From Microtetraspora sp. NBRC 13810 (GTDB lineage: Bacteria; Actinomycetota; Actinomycetes; Streptosporangiales; Streptosporangiaceae), in the NCBI RefSeq assembly GCF_030268685.1, contig NZ_BSRQ01000036.1, positions 1 through 48,780 of the forward strand: a stretch of 48,780 nt of DNA, written 5' to 3'. Made by a program: the position numbers and the translations under genes. Within the stretch, counting starts at the first letter, position 1; each line of letters opens with the position of its first letter. The notes beneath the pieces are model-generated. The model was not told the DNA's origin and ran no database searches. It saw only the letters and a program-made list of their open reading frames with translations. Shown here piece by piece: positions 32,938 to 42,633 of this stretch.

Positions 32938-33579
32938 TCAGGTGGCCGGGGCGAGCCGGTCGAGCCGGTCGAGCTGGGCGCGGCGGGCCTTCTCGATGTC
33001 GGCGGCGAGGGCGCGGGTGGCGCCGTCCTCGCCGGACTCGCGTTCGCCGCGCGCGATCACGATGGACTGTTCGAGGTGTTCGCGCAGGCCGGCCGTGAAG
33101 AGCCGGTGGAACGCCGCGCCGCTGGCCCGGCCGAGCGTCGCGAGCTCCCCCGGGGTGGGCATGCCGGGCATGTCGTGCCCCTGGTGCACGTTCGTCGTGG
33201 GGATCCCGGCCCGGGTGCGCAGCGCGTAGAGGCGGTCCAGTTCGGCGCGGTGGCCCTGGCCGATGTCCGCGGCCAGCCGCCTGACCTCCGGGTCCGCCGC
33301 CCGGTCCCGGGCCGATTCGAGCATCCGCAGGGTCTGCTCGATCATCGGGATGACCAGTTGCATCCACGCCCGGTCGGTGGGGTTGAAGCCGCCCGCCACC
33401 CGCGCGGGCGCGGTCGTCGCGGGCGTGGTTGTCGCGGGCAGGGTCGTCGCGGGCAGGCCCGTTGCGGGCAGGGTCGTCGCGGGCGCCGGGCCGGGTACGG
33501 CGGGCGCCGCCGTACCGGTCGCGGCGCAGCCCGTCGCGAGCAGTCCGGCGGCCAGTGCCGCCACGGCGACCGTTCTCAT
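32938..33579 (-). CDS. DUF305 lipoprotein
   Basis: 213 residues. Lipoprotein signal MRTVAVAALAAGLLATGCAA (lipobox LATGC), then a Thr/Pro/Ala linker of five-residue repeats (ATTLP type, residues 30-55) and a DUF305 four-helix bundle: RAWMQLVIPMIEQTLRMLE, EVRRLAADIGQGHRAELDRL, HQGHDMPGMPT and HLEQSIVIARGERESG. DUF305 proteins such as CopM bind copper through His and Met; the HQGHDMPGM stretch fits. ATG 33579 has AAGGAG seven bases upstream; the longer frame to 33744 is not coding. Extracellular copper handling is the likely role. Confidence 0.9.
   Translation of the reverse strand: MRTVAVAALAAGLLATGCAATGTAAPAVPGPAPATTLPATGLPATTLPATTTPATTAPARVAGGFNPTDRAWMQLVIPMIEQTLRMLESARDRAADPEVRRLAADIGQGHRAELDRLYALRTRAGIPTTNVHQGHDMPGMPTPGELATLGRASGAAFHRLFTAGLREHLEQSIVIARGERESGEDGATRALAADIEKARRAQLDRLDRLAPAT
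33405..33490. repeat. 15-bp tandem repeats encoding the DUF305 linker
   Basis: About five copies of a unit close to GGGTCGTCGCGGGCA. On the minus strand it encodes the ATTLP-type linker between the lipid anchor and the DUF305 domain. Length variation between strains would be expected. Confidence 0.75.
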
Positions 33580-33691
33580 CTCTGCTCCTTGCGGGGTCGC
33601 GGTGGAATGGCGGGCCCGGCACACCGGGCCCGCCACGGGGTGGGGGCGGGCCCGGCGAACCGGGCCCGCCGTACGGAGCGGACCGGCCCGG

Positions 33692-34603
33692 TCAGGAGGG
33701 ACGGCCGTCGGCACCGCACTTGATGACCGGGCGGATGCAGTCACGCACCCGGCGCTCCATCTCCGCCACCGGCCAGGCGTTGAAGAAGTCGCCGTGCATC
33801 GTGTACCCCGGCCCGGAGGCCAGCCGGAACCGCGAGGGGTCGCCGCTCACCGGGTACCGCAGCACCTGGCGCAGCTTGGGCACCGGGACCGGGTGGGTGG
33901 ACGGGCAGGCACCCGCGACCGGGTAGGCCATGTGACTCTTGTGGTCCGGGGAGTCGAGGTCCCTGCCGTTCCAGCACTGCGGGAAGTCGAGGTAGGACTC
34001 CAGCATCGTGCCGGACGGGCAGTTCACGAAGTCCTTCGACGCGCCCACGTGCCCGGCGTGCAGGCAGGACCAGCGGGCGATGCTCTCGCTCGGCCCGGTC
34101 GCGCGGGCGTTGCCCGCCACGATCCGCAGTCCGAACGGCAGCGGCTGGGTGCGGGCGATGATGTCGTCGCGCACGCCCTCACCCAGGTAGTAGAACGTCG
34201 TGCCGGTCGGCTCGACCGCCCGGTCGCCGTCGTACAGGGTGGGCACCCAGTACGAGGAGACGTCGCTGCTCGGGGAGCACGTGCTGCGCGAGCCGACGAG
34301 GTCGTCGACGTCGGTGTGCGCGTTGGTGACGGTGCTGCCGAAGAAGCTGTGCATGTGCGAGGCGCCGGGCAGCCCGGGGAAGATGATCGGGTCGTCCGGC
34401 AGCCGGTGACTGAACGGGCACTCCGCGAGGAACTCCGCCACCCGCACGATCGGGGGGGCGGCGGCCTTCGCCTGCGCGGCGGTGGCCTGCCCGCCCGCGG
34501 TCACGAGGCTGGCGGCCAGCAGGGTCAGCGCTGCGCCGATGAGCCCGATGATGCGGGCCCGGCGGCTTCTCGGGGGTAGGGAGGTGCTGGGCGGTCCATC
34601 CAT
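33692..34603 (-). CDS. secreted DUF1996 protein
   Basis: 303 residues. Signal peptide with a basic start (RSRRARIIGLIGAALTLLAASLVTAGG region) and Ala-rich cleavage site near residue 43. The mature chain has the DUF1996 pattern: FLAECPFSHRLPDDPIIFPG, ASHMHSFFGSTVTNAHTDV, YWVPTLYDG, CWNGRDLDSPDHKSHMAYP and CPSTHPVPVPKLRQVLRY. Conserved His, Asp and Cys residues suggest an extracellular enzyme or binding protein; related fungal and bacterial members accompany carbohydrate-active enzymes, as here with the neighbouring GH16 gene. ATG 34603 has AGGAGACCC upstream. Confidence 0.92.
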   Translation of the reverse strand: MDGPPSTSLPPRSRRARIIGLIGAALTLLAASLVTAGGQATAAQAKAAAPPIVRVAEFLAECPFSHRLPDDPIIFPGLPGASHMHSFFGSTVTNAHTDVDDLVGSRSTCSPSSDVSSYWVPTLYDGDRAVEPTGTTFYYLGEGVRDDIIARTQPLPFGLRIVAGNARATGPSESIARWSCLHAGHVGASKDFVNCPSGTMLESYLDFPQCWNGRDLDSPDHKSHMAYPVAGACPSTHPVPVPKLRQVLRYPVSGDPSRFRLASGPGYTMHGDFFNAWPVAEMERRVRDCIRPVIKCGADGRPS

Positions 34604-34687
34604 GATGGGTCTCCTGGTGGGGGGATGGGACCTCCGGCACGGCGCGGCGTTGCCGTACCGGAGGCTGGACACTCACTTACACGGGGA

Positions 34688-36475
<1,788 letters not shown>

Positions 36476-36507
36476 GTGGGCATCTCCTCGGGAATGGCGG
36501 GGGGTGT

Positions 36508-36525
36508 CGAGAGAGCGCTCCCTCG
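36508..36525. promoter_or_regulatory. AGCGCT operator A (LacI/CebR-like)
   Basis: GAGAGAGCGCTCCCTC within a near-palindromic 18-mer, 33 bases upstream of the GH16 start codon. CebR and related LacI-family repressors of beta-glucan/cellobiose use in actinomycetes bind GGGAGCGCTCCC-type sites. Confidence 0.7.
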
Positions 36526-36619
36526 CTCGGAGCGTCCTCCCGCTGTCAAGCCGTTGTCAAGCCTCGATTCACGCACCCGAAACACGGTGAACCCATTCTC
36601 GTAACGGAAGACGCCAGAG

Positions 36620-36633
36620 AGAGAGCGCTCTCT
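36620..36633. promoter_or_regulatory. AGCGCT operator B
   Basis: Perfect 14-bp palindrome AGAGAGCGCTCTCT, about 145 bases upstream of the GH16 start. The same core recurs 60 bp further upstream. Confidence 0.7.
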
Positions 36634-36679
36634 GATTCGACGGGTTCCGGCTTCAACTGGTGAAACACCACAGGACCTG

Positions 36680-36693
36680 AGAGAGCGCTCTCT
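36680..36693. promoter_or_regulatory. AGCGCT operator C
   Basis: Second copy of AGAGAGCGCTCTCT, exactly 60 bp from operator B and followed by the same TGATT sequence, suggesting a duplicated site. Confidence 0.7.
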
Positions 36694-36769
36694 GATTTCG
36701 GGCCGACCTTAACCCGAAGTTCGATCAGCACCATGCGCCAGGGGCGTGACCCGGCGGAGGAAAGCTTCA

Positions 36770-36783
36770 GGGGAGCGCTCCCC
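36770..36783. promoter_or_regulatory. AGCGCT operator D
   Basis: Perfect palindrome GGGGAGCGCTCCCC, closest of the four to the CebR consensus TGGGAGCGCTCCCA, 90 bp beyond operator C and nearly 300 bp from the GH16 start. Confidence 0.65.
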
Positions 36784-36877
36784 GGAGATCGTCAGGCCGG
36801 TCGACGCCACGGCGCCCCTCCGCGTCAGACGGGGGCTCTCCTGCCAGGATGGGCGGACCGGCTCGCCTCCGGCCGCC

Positions 36878-36912
36878 GGGAACGTTCCTGCCCGGCCACC
36901 GGGAACGTTCCC
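36878..36912. promoter_or_regulatory. pair of GGGAACGTTCCC palindromes
   Basis: GGGAACGTTCCT at 36878-36889 and the perfect GGGAACGTTCCC at 36901-36912, centres 23 bp apart. The CG-centred form is typical of another LacI-family operator class, different from the AGCGCT sites. No gene starts close by on either strand. Confidence 0.55.
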
Positions 36913-37251
36913 GTACGCCATGCGGGGCGACCCCCGTCCGGGAGCCGCCCTGCACCTGGTGGGATGCCGATGCGAGGCGCGGGGTCCGGTGCCTGCCGTA
37001 CGAATGCGCCGGGGGCCGGGCGCGCGCCGGTAAAGGGGCCGGATTCGGGCGACATTTACTCCATCGGCGACAGAACCCCATCAAAGGACCCGCGGCGCCG
37101 GCGGAGATCGGTGTCCCTGTTTCCGGCCGCTCAGATCCCCCTTGATGTCAAGAACGCAGAAATAGCGGCCCGCCCCCAAAATGACCCTTACCGATTTATC
37201 CAGATAAAGTGCGATTCTTCGGGATGTGGGCGGACCTGTGAATCGTCCCGG

Positions 37252-37947
37252 TCACCAGGGAGCCGGCTTGCCCTGCCTGAAGAACGTCCCGGTGGGGCCG
37301 TCGTCGGGCAGGGTGGCGAGGGCGGCGACGTCCACCGCGGCCTCCTCGGGCGTACGCGTGCCGGTGGGCAGCATCCGGGTGCGGACGGCGCCCGGTGAGA
37401 CGGCGTTGACCAGCACTCCGGCGTCGCGCGTCTCACCGGCGAGCAGGAGGGTCACGGCGTTGAGCGCGGCCTTGGAGACGGAGTAGGCGGGCGCCCAGGG
37501 CAACAGGCCGGTGCTGAACGCGCCCGCCCCGGAGGAGACCATGACCACCCGGCCCCAGCCCCGCTCGACCATGCCCGGCAGGAACGCCTGGGCGACCCGC
37601 AGCGCCCCCGTGACGTTCACCGCGACGTGCCGGTCGACCAGGTCGGGCGCCATCGTGGACGCCTTCTCGTCGCGGTCCTGCAAGACGCCGGCGTTGTTCA
37701 CGACGATGTCGGCGTGCCCGATCCGCTCGCGGACCCGGTCCACCGACTCCTGGCCGGTCACGTCCAGCGCGACACCCAGCGCGTCTCCGCCCAGCTCGGC
37801 CGCGACCTCGCGGGCCTCCGCCTCGTCCCGCGCGGCCACGACGACCCGGCAGCCCAGCTCGTGCAGCCGCGCGCAGACCGCCCGCCCGATCCCCCGGTTC
37901 GCCCCCGTCACCAGCGCCGTACGGCCGGCCACCTCAATCTTCTCCAT
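37252..37947 (-). CDS. short-chain dehydrogenase/reductase
   Basis: 231 residues. Classical SDR: cofactor motif TGANRGIG (residues 14-21), VVAARDEAEAREVAAELGG giving NADP preference through the Arg after the second strand, NNAG, catalytic Ser in VSSGAGAF, and YSVSK with Tyr and Lys. The protein resembles carbonyl reductase-like SDRs of unknown substrate. ATG 37947 (MEKIEVAGRTALVTG) is chosen; ATG 37956 is close and neither has a strong ribosome site. Frame beyond to 38100 is not coding. It ends opposite the operator-rich region. Confidence 0.9.
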   Translation of the reverse strand: MEKIEVAGRTALVTGANRGIGRAVCARLHELGCRVVVAARDEAEAREVAAELGGDALGVALDVTGQESVDRVRERIGHADIVVNNAGVLQDRDEKASTMAPDLVDRHVAVNVTGALRVAQAFLPGMVERGWGRVVMVSSGAGAFSTGLLPWAPAYSVSKAALNAVTLLLAGETRDAGVLVNAVSPGAVRTRMLPTGTRTPEEAAVDVAALATLPDDGPTGTFFRQGKPAPW

Positions 37948-37956
37948 GCCGACCAT

Positions 37957-38259
37957 CTTGCGGCATCCCGCTCGCGCCCCCGGACACCGGAACCCGCACC
38001 CCCGGCCCCGCTCCGTGTCCGGATGAGGACAGATCGCGACGATCCATCGCCGCACAGAATCGCGCCTCGACCTGGTGTATTCCGGTCCGGCGCCCGGCAA
38101 CCAGAGGGGCCCAAGAGTGATTTATTCACCGTTGTCATGGTTTACTACATTGCTTTGTAGGCATAAATTGTGGAATCAGTAACAGCAATCCGGGCAGCCT
38201 GTATAACGGAATCGCCGGTTCCACGTGCCCAAGAGCATGCGACAGGGGAGAATCCCACC
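37957..38259. other. intergenic promoter region of the response regulator gene
   Basis: About 300 bp with a conspicuously AT-rich core at 38115-38175. TATAAC at 38202-38207 is a possible -10. GTGGAA (38169-38174) and TTCCAC (38219-38224) are inverted arms around it. No gene supported. Confidence 0.5.
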
Positions 38260-38916
38260 TTGATACATGTTCTGATCGCCGAGGACATGCACCTCATCCG
38301 GGGCGCGCTGGTGGCGCTGCTGACGAGCGAGCCGGGGATCGAGGTGGTCGACCAGGTGGCCCGCGGCGACGAGATCGTGGCGTCCGCCTGTGTCCACCGG
38401 CCCGACGTGGCCGTCCTCGACATCGCCCTGCCCGGCATGGACGGGCTGACCGCGGCCACCGAGCTCAAGCGGCGGCTGCCGTCCTGCAAGACGGTGATCC
38501 TCACCGGGCTCGGCACCCCTTCGGCGCTGCGCCGGGCGCTGGACGCCGACGTCCGCGGCTTCGTGGTCAAGGACGCCCCGGCCGGCCACCTCGCCCAGTG
38601 CATCCGCCGGGTGATGCGCGGCGAGCTCGTCATCGACCCGGAGCTGGCCGTCGCCGCGCTCGGCACGGCGAGCAACCCGCTGACCGAGCGTGAGCTGGAG
38701 GTTCTGCGGGTGGCCGCGGAGGGCGCGACCGTCGCCGAGATCGCGCAGCGGCTGTGCCTGTCGTCCGGCACCGTGCGCAACTACCTGTCACGGGTGCTCA
38801 CCAAGATGGGCGCGCGCACCCGGATCGAGGCGATCAGGATCGCCCGCGAGTCGGGCTGGCTGTGGCAGGAGGACGGGCACACCGTGGGCGTCCTCCGCGG
38901 CCGGGCCAGATGGTGA
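38260..38916 (+). CDS. NarL/FixJ response regulator, RamR/AmfR-like
   Basis: 218 residues. Receiver domain with acidic pocket E8/D9, phosphoacceptor D54 (AVLDIALPG), T82 and K104 (FVVKDAP), so phosphorylation looks possible. Residues 153-215 are a LuxR-type HTH (LTERELEVLRVAAEGATVAEIAQRL, LSSGTVRNYLSRVLTKMGARTR in outline). In Streptomyces, RamR/AmfR of this family switches on the ramCSAB/amf lanthipeptide operon, and here it adjoins the transporter genes of such a cluster on the opposite strand. Start TTG 38260 with GGGGAG nine bases upstream matches the domain start; ATG 38170 would add an unlikely 30-residue extension. The last 129 bases overlap the 3' end of the convergent ABC gene. Confidence 0.9.
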   Translation: MIHVLIAEDMHLIRGALVALLTSEPGIEVVDQVARGDEIVASACVHRPDVAVLDIALPGMDGLTAATELKRRLPSCKTVILTGLGTPSALRRALDADVRGFVVKDAPAGHLAQCIRRVMRGELVIDPELAVAALGTASNPLTERELEVLRVAAEGATVAEIAQRLCLSSGTVRNYLSRVLTKMGARTRIEAIRIARESGWLWQEDGHTVGVLRGRARW

Positions 38917-40635
38917 ACCGGGCGGTTCCGCGCCGGTCCAGTGGCCGGTGAGGGCCGCGTAGAGCGGGGAGTCGGCGACCAGGGTCTCGTGGGTGCCGGA
39001 CCGGACGCGGGTGCCGTCCATGACCAGGATCCGCCGGGCGCGCCGGGCCGAGGAGATCCGGTGGGCGATGACGACCAGCGTCCCGCCCCTCGCGGCGAAC
39101 GCCGCCTCCGCGCGCGCCTCCGCGGCCGGGTCCAGGTGGCAGGTCGCCTCGTCCAGGATCACCAGCCTGGCCGGCGACAGGTAGGCCCGGACCAGCGCGA
39201 CGAGCTGCCGTTCCCCCGCCGACAGGACCGTGGGGTCCACGTCGGCGTGGTACCCGCCCAGCCGTCGCACCAGGTCCGCCGCCCCGACGGCCGCCACCGC
39301 CTCCGCCATCCGGCGCGGGCCGGGCGCGGACGTCGTGTAGTAGGCGAGGTTGGCCGCCAGCGAGCCGCGGAAGACGTACGCCTCCTGCGGGATCAGCACC
39401 CGCGCGCCGCGCTCGGCCAGCGTCGCCGGCACACCGCCGACCAGCGCCTCCCCCGCGTCCGGGGGCAGCAGCCCGGCGACGAGCCCGGCGAGGGTGGACT
39501 TCCCGATGCCGCTCGGCCCGACCACGGCCAGGTGGTCGCCCTCCGGTATCCGCAGGTCCAGGCCGTCGATCACCGGGTGCGCGCCGGGACCGTAGGCGAA
39601 CACCGCCCGCCGCAGCTCCACCGCGACCCCGCGCGGGGCGACCGGCCGCGGGCCGGGCTCCGGCGTGCCACTGGTGGCCAGGATGCGGGCGAGGGACACG
39701 CGCAGCCGTACGCCGCTGACGCCGACGCCGTGCACGAGCGCGCCGAACGCGGGCACCAGCGATTTGGCGACGTAGGTGAGCGCGCCGAGCAGGATCCCGG
39801 CGGTCGCGCCGGAGGCCACCAGCCAGGGGGTGGCCCACAGGACGCACAGCACGGGAAGGCCGCCGGCCACGGCCAGCAGCGCCGTACGCGCGGCGGTGAG
39901 CCTGGCCAGCCCGAGAGCCGCCGCGGCCTGCCGGGCGACGTCCCGCTCGGCCAGCGCCGCCGCGCGGTCCTCCGCGCCGCAGGCCACGATGTCGCGCAGC
40001 CCGGCGGCGATACCGGACACCGTCGCCGCGGTGCGCTCGTCGGCGAGGATCAGCTCGCGTTGCCGCCGGGCCAGCGCGGGCAGCGACAACGCGAACAGCA
40101 CGAGCCCCGCCACGTACGGCACCAGCACCGGCCCCAGCACCTCCGGGACCAGGGTGAGCAGCCCCAGCACCACGCTGACCAGCGCGAACAGGAACGACCT
40201 CACGACGCTGATCACCGCCGCCAGGGAGTCCCTGGCCAGCTCCACCTGATGGTTGAGCCGCCCCACCGCCCCGTCCCCCTCCGCTCCCCCGCTCCCCGCG
40301 CGGTGCAGCGCGCCCGCCACGACGTACCGCGCCAGGGCGTCCCTGAACGGCTCCACGACCGCCCCGATCGTCAGCAGGCTCTGCCGCGCCCCCACCCCGG
40401 CGAGCGCCCACAGCCCGCCCAGCAACGCCAGCCATCCCAGCCCGGCGCCCACGTCCCCGGCGGCGAACCCGTCGTCGACCGCCCGCGCCACCGCGTGCCC
40501 GGCCGCGAACCCCGGCGCCGCCTCCACCACCGACCACCCCAGCAGCCGCCCCACCAGCCGGGGCCGCCGCCACAACGCCCGCACCACCAGCACCCGTGGC
40601 GTCAACCCGCCCCCCACCGCCATACGGGAGGTCAC
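38788..40635 (-). CDS. ABC half-transporter (TMD-NBD), RamB-like, lanthipeptide exporter subunit
   Basis: 615 residues. Membrane domain about 1-320 (six helices, for example SFLFALVSVVLGLLTLVPEVLG), then an NBD with Walker A GPSGIGKST (373-381), Q loop IPQEAYV, signature LSAGERQLVALVRA, Walker B LVILDEATCHLD and VIAHR. The signature is degenerate (SAGE for SGGE) while Walker B keeps its glutamate, the reverse of its partner, as expected for a heterodimer with one active site. GTG 40635 overlaps the partner's stop by four bases (GTGA) with GGAGG upstream. The C-terminus runs about 45 residues past the usual NBD end, antisense to the regulator gene; that tail may be unconstrained. Confidence 0.9.
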   Translation of the reverse strand: MTSRMAVGGGLTPRVLVVRALWRRPRLVGRLLGWSVVEAAPGFAAGHAVARAVDDGFAAGDVGAGLGWLALLGGLWALAGVGARQSLLTIGAVVEPFRDALARYVVAGALHRAGSGGAEGDGAVGRLNHQVELARDSLAAVISVVRSFLFALVSVVLGLLTLVPEVLGPVLVPYVAGLVLFALSLPALARRQRELILADERTAATVSGIAAGLRDIVACGAEDRAAALAERDVARQAAAALGLARLTAARTALLAVAGGLPVLCVLWATPWLVASGATAGILLGALTYVAKSLVPAFGALVHGVGVSGVRLRVSLARILATSGTPEPGPRPVAPRGVAVELRRAVFAYGPGAHPVIDGLDLRIPEGDHLAVVGPSGIGKSTLAGLVAGLLPPDAGEALVGGVPATLAERGARVLIPQEAYVFRGSLAANLAYYTTSAPGPRRMAEAVAAVGAADLVRRLGGYHADVDPTVLSAGERQLVALVRAYLSPARLVILDEATCHLDPAAEARAEAAFAARGGTLVVIAHRISSARRARRILVMDGTRVRSGTHETLVADSPLYAALTGHWTGAEPPGSPSGPAAEDAHGVPVLLPQPARLAGDPDRLDPGARAHLGEHP

Positions 40636-42326
40636 CGGTCCTCCTCTCGTCCTGTCGCGGTCTGGAAGACGGCGCGGTAGGCGGGGTCGCGCCACAGGTC
40701 GCGGTGCGGGCCGAGGCCGCGGATCCGGCCGCGTTCCAGCCAGAGGACCCGGTCGGCCGCGGCCGCGGTGGCCGCCCGGTGCGCGACGACGAGCCTGGTG
40801 CAGCCGCGGAACTCCTCGGTGAGCGCCGTGCCGACCTGGTGCTCGGTCGCGGTGTCGAGGCTGGAGGTGGCGTCGTCGAGGACGAGCAGCCGGGCCCCGG
40901 CGCGGGCCTGCGCGAAGGCCCGCGCGAGGCCGACCCGCTGCGCCTCCCCGCCCGACATCGGCGCCCGGCCGGGCGGCGTGTCGTACCCGTGCGGCAGCCG
41001 CCGGATGAACGCGTCCGCCGCCGCGGCCCGCGCCGCCTCCTCGACGGCGCCGTCCGGCTGCGGCGCGACGCCGAAGGCGATCGCCTCGGACAGGGTGGCG
41101 CCGAACAGGGACGGGCGGGCGAAGGCGTAGGAGACGGCGGCCCGCAGGGCGGGGCGGGAGAGGCGGGGCAGCGGGACGCCGTCCAGGGAGACGTGGCCGC
41201 GGGCGGGGTCGGCGAGGCGTCCGGCCAGCGCCGCGAGGAGCGACTTGCCGCTGCCGGAGCGGCCGACCACGGCCAGGGCCGAGCCGCCGGGGACGACGAG
41301 GTCGACGTCGTGCAGCGCCCCGGCGGCGGAGACCCCGTGGAAGGCCAGCCGGCCGGGTCCTGCGGGCAGGGCGTCCGTGCCGTGCGGGATCTGCGCCGTC
41401 GAGAGCAGTTCGCGCATCCGGCCGGCGGCGGCGCGGGCGCGGGCGAGCACGTTGAGCCGGCCCAGCGCGGCGCCGAGGCCCGCGCCGAGCACGGCGTACC
41501 CGGCGGCGGCGAAGAGTTCTCCCGCGGTGAGCCGTCCCGCCGCGAGCCGCATCCCGCCCACGGCGAGTACGCACACCTCCAGGAGCGGCAGCACGAGGGC
41601 GGCCTGCACGCCGGCCCGCGCGTTGGCCCGCCACAGGTCCATCCCGTGGCGGCGCAGCCGGGGCAGCGGGGCGAGCACCCGGTCGCGTTCCGGCGTCGCG
41701 GTGCCCGCCGCCGCGATCGTGCGGGCCCCGGTCAGCGCGTCAAGCAGGCGGGCCGCGATGTCGCTCTGCGCCTGCTGGTAACCGGCCGCGACGGCGGTGG
41801 TGCGCCGGACGAAGGCGCGCAGCACCACGGCGATGACGACGAGCCCGGCGGCCAGGGTGAGCGCCAGCCAGGGGTCGATGAGCAGCAGCGCGACCAGGCT
41901 GCCGGCGGCGGGGACGAGCAGCGCGACGGCTGTGACCAGCGACTCCGGAGCGCGGGCGGTCTCGTCGGCGTTGATCCCGGTCCGGGTGGCGACGTCCCCG
42001 GCGGTGAAGCCCGCGCCCGGTCCCGCGCCGAGCACCGCGCGGACGGCGCGCCGCCGCAGCCACCGCGCGGCCCGTGCCCCGCTCGCGCCGCCGGCGAGCA
42101 CGCCCAGCGTGTCGCACCCGGCGAGTACGGCCAGCAGGGCGGCGCACGGGAGGATCCACCGGACGGGGTCGCCGCCGGCGACGAGGCCGTCCACCGCGGC
42201 GCCGATCGCGGCGGGCAGCAGCAGCTCGGCGACCGCCCCGCCGAGCAGGGCGACCGCGAGTACGGCCGGCCAGGCGCCGCTGTGCCGTACCACGGTGACG
42301 ATCAGGCGGTCGGAGTCGCGCAACAT
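40632..42326 (-). CDS. ABC half-transporter (TMD-NBD), RamA-like, lanthipeptide exporter subunit
   Basis: 564 residues. Six-helix membrane domain (about 1-305) and NBD: Walker A GRSGSGKS (355-362), signature MSGGEAQRVGLARA, Walker B LLVLDDATSSLD and VVAHRAATAA. The catalytic glutamate after Walker B is replaced by Asp, so its own ATP site is probably degenerate, while its signature is consensus; this complements the neighbouring subunit. ATG 42326 lies just after AGGAGGG. It follows the precursor genes on the same strand, with a perfect hairpin in the 133-bp gap. It most likely exports the mature or leader-bearing peptide, as RamA/RamB do for SapB. Confidence 0.91.
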   Translation of the reverse strand: MLRDSDRLIVTVVRHSGAWPAVLAVALLGGAVAELLLPAAIGAAVDGLVAGGDPVRWILPCAALLAVLAGCDTLGVLAGGASGARAARWLRRRAVRAVLGAGPGAGFTAGDVATRTGINADETARAPESLVTAVALLVPAAGSLVALLLIDPWLALTLAAGLVVIAVVLRAFVRRTTAVAAGYQQAQSDIAARLLDALTGARTIAAAGTATPERDRVLAPLPRLRRHGMDLWRANARAGVQAALVLPLLEVCVLAVGGMRLAAGRLTAGELFAAAGYAVLGAGLGAALGRLNVLARARAAAGRMRELLSTAQIPHGTDALPAGPGRLAFHGVSAAGALHDVDLVVPGGSALAVVGRSGSGKSLLAALAGRLADPARGHVSLDGVPLPRLSRPALRAAVSYAFARPSLFGATLSEAIAFGVAPQPDGAVEEAARAAAADAFIRRLPHGYDTPPGRAPMSGGEAQRVGLARAFAQARAGARLLVLDDATSSLDTATEHQVGTALTEEFRGCTRLVVAHRAATAAAADRVLWLERGRIRGLGPHRDLWRDPAYRAVFQTATGREEDR

Positions 42327-42411
42327 TCCCTCCTGAACGGCGGGCCGGGACAGGGCCGGGACGCTGACGTTGCGGCCGGGCCCTCGGGCGTTTCGGGCTG
42401 GAAAGGCCGGA

Positions 42412-42445
42412 AGGCTCCGGGCGACTGACGGGTCGCCCGGAGCCT
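42412..42445 (-). terminator. perfect 14-bp stem between precursor and transporter genes
   Basis: AGGCTCCGGGCGAC (42412-42425) and GTCGCCCGGAGCCT (42432-42445) pair perfectly around a six-base loop. On the minus strand it lies 14 bp after the lanA1 stop. Without a long U-tract it could be a partial terminator or an mRNA-stabilising 3' hairpin, giving more precursor than transporter transcript. Confidence 0.8.
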
Positions 42446-42459
42446 GCCGTCATGGGAGG

Positions 42460-42600
42460 TCAGCCGCAGAGCAGGCTGAGACTGCTGTTCTCGTGCGGCG
42501 TGCAGGCGAGGAGGCTGAGCGAGCTGCCGCCGCCGTGGCCACCGCCACCGCCGTGACCGCCGCCGGGGATCTCCATGTTCTGCAGGTCGAGAAGGGCCAT
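42460..42600 (-). CDS. class III lanthipeptide precursor LanA1 (SapB/RamS-like)
   Basis: 46 residues, too short for most gene callers. Leader MALLDLQNMEIP contains LLDLQ, the recognition motif typical of class III leaders bound by LanKC enzymes. A linker GGGHGGGGGHGGG (13-25) follows. The core has two blocks, SSLSLLAC (26-33) and SSLSLLC (39-45), joined by TPHEN and ending in Gly. They match the Ser-x2-Ser-x(n)-Cys pattern of SapB and labionin peptides; n is 3 in the first and only 2 in the second block, against 3 and 3 in SapB. GAGGTGGACGGC precedes the ATG. The core is identical to that of LanA2. Confidence 0.93.
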   Translation of the reverse strand: MALLDLQNMEIPGGGHGGGGGHGGGSSLSLLACTPHENSSLSLLCG

Positions 42601-42633
42601 GCCGTCCACCTCTTTCGAAGAAACGTTCACAAA

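Larger units (their letters stand above)
36476..37251. other. operator-rich intergenic region, no supported gene
   Basis: 776 bp between the GH16 start and the SDR stop. Both strands contain only short frames of no recognised family. It carries four AGCGCT-centred and two AACGTT-centred palindromes. The stretch 37050-37230 is clearly less GC-rich than the surroundings. Confidence 0.6.
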
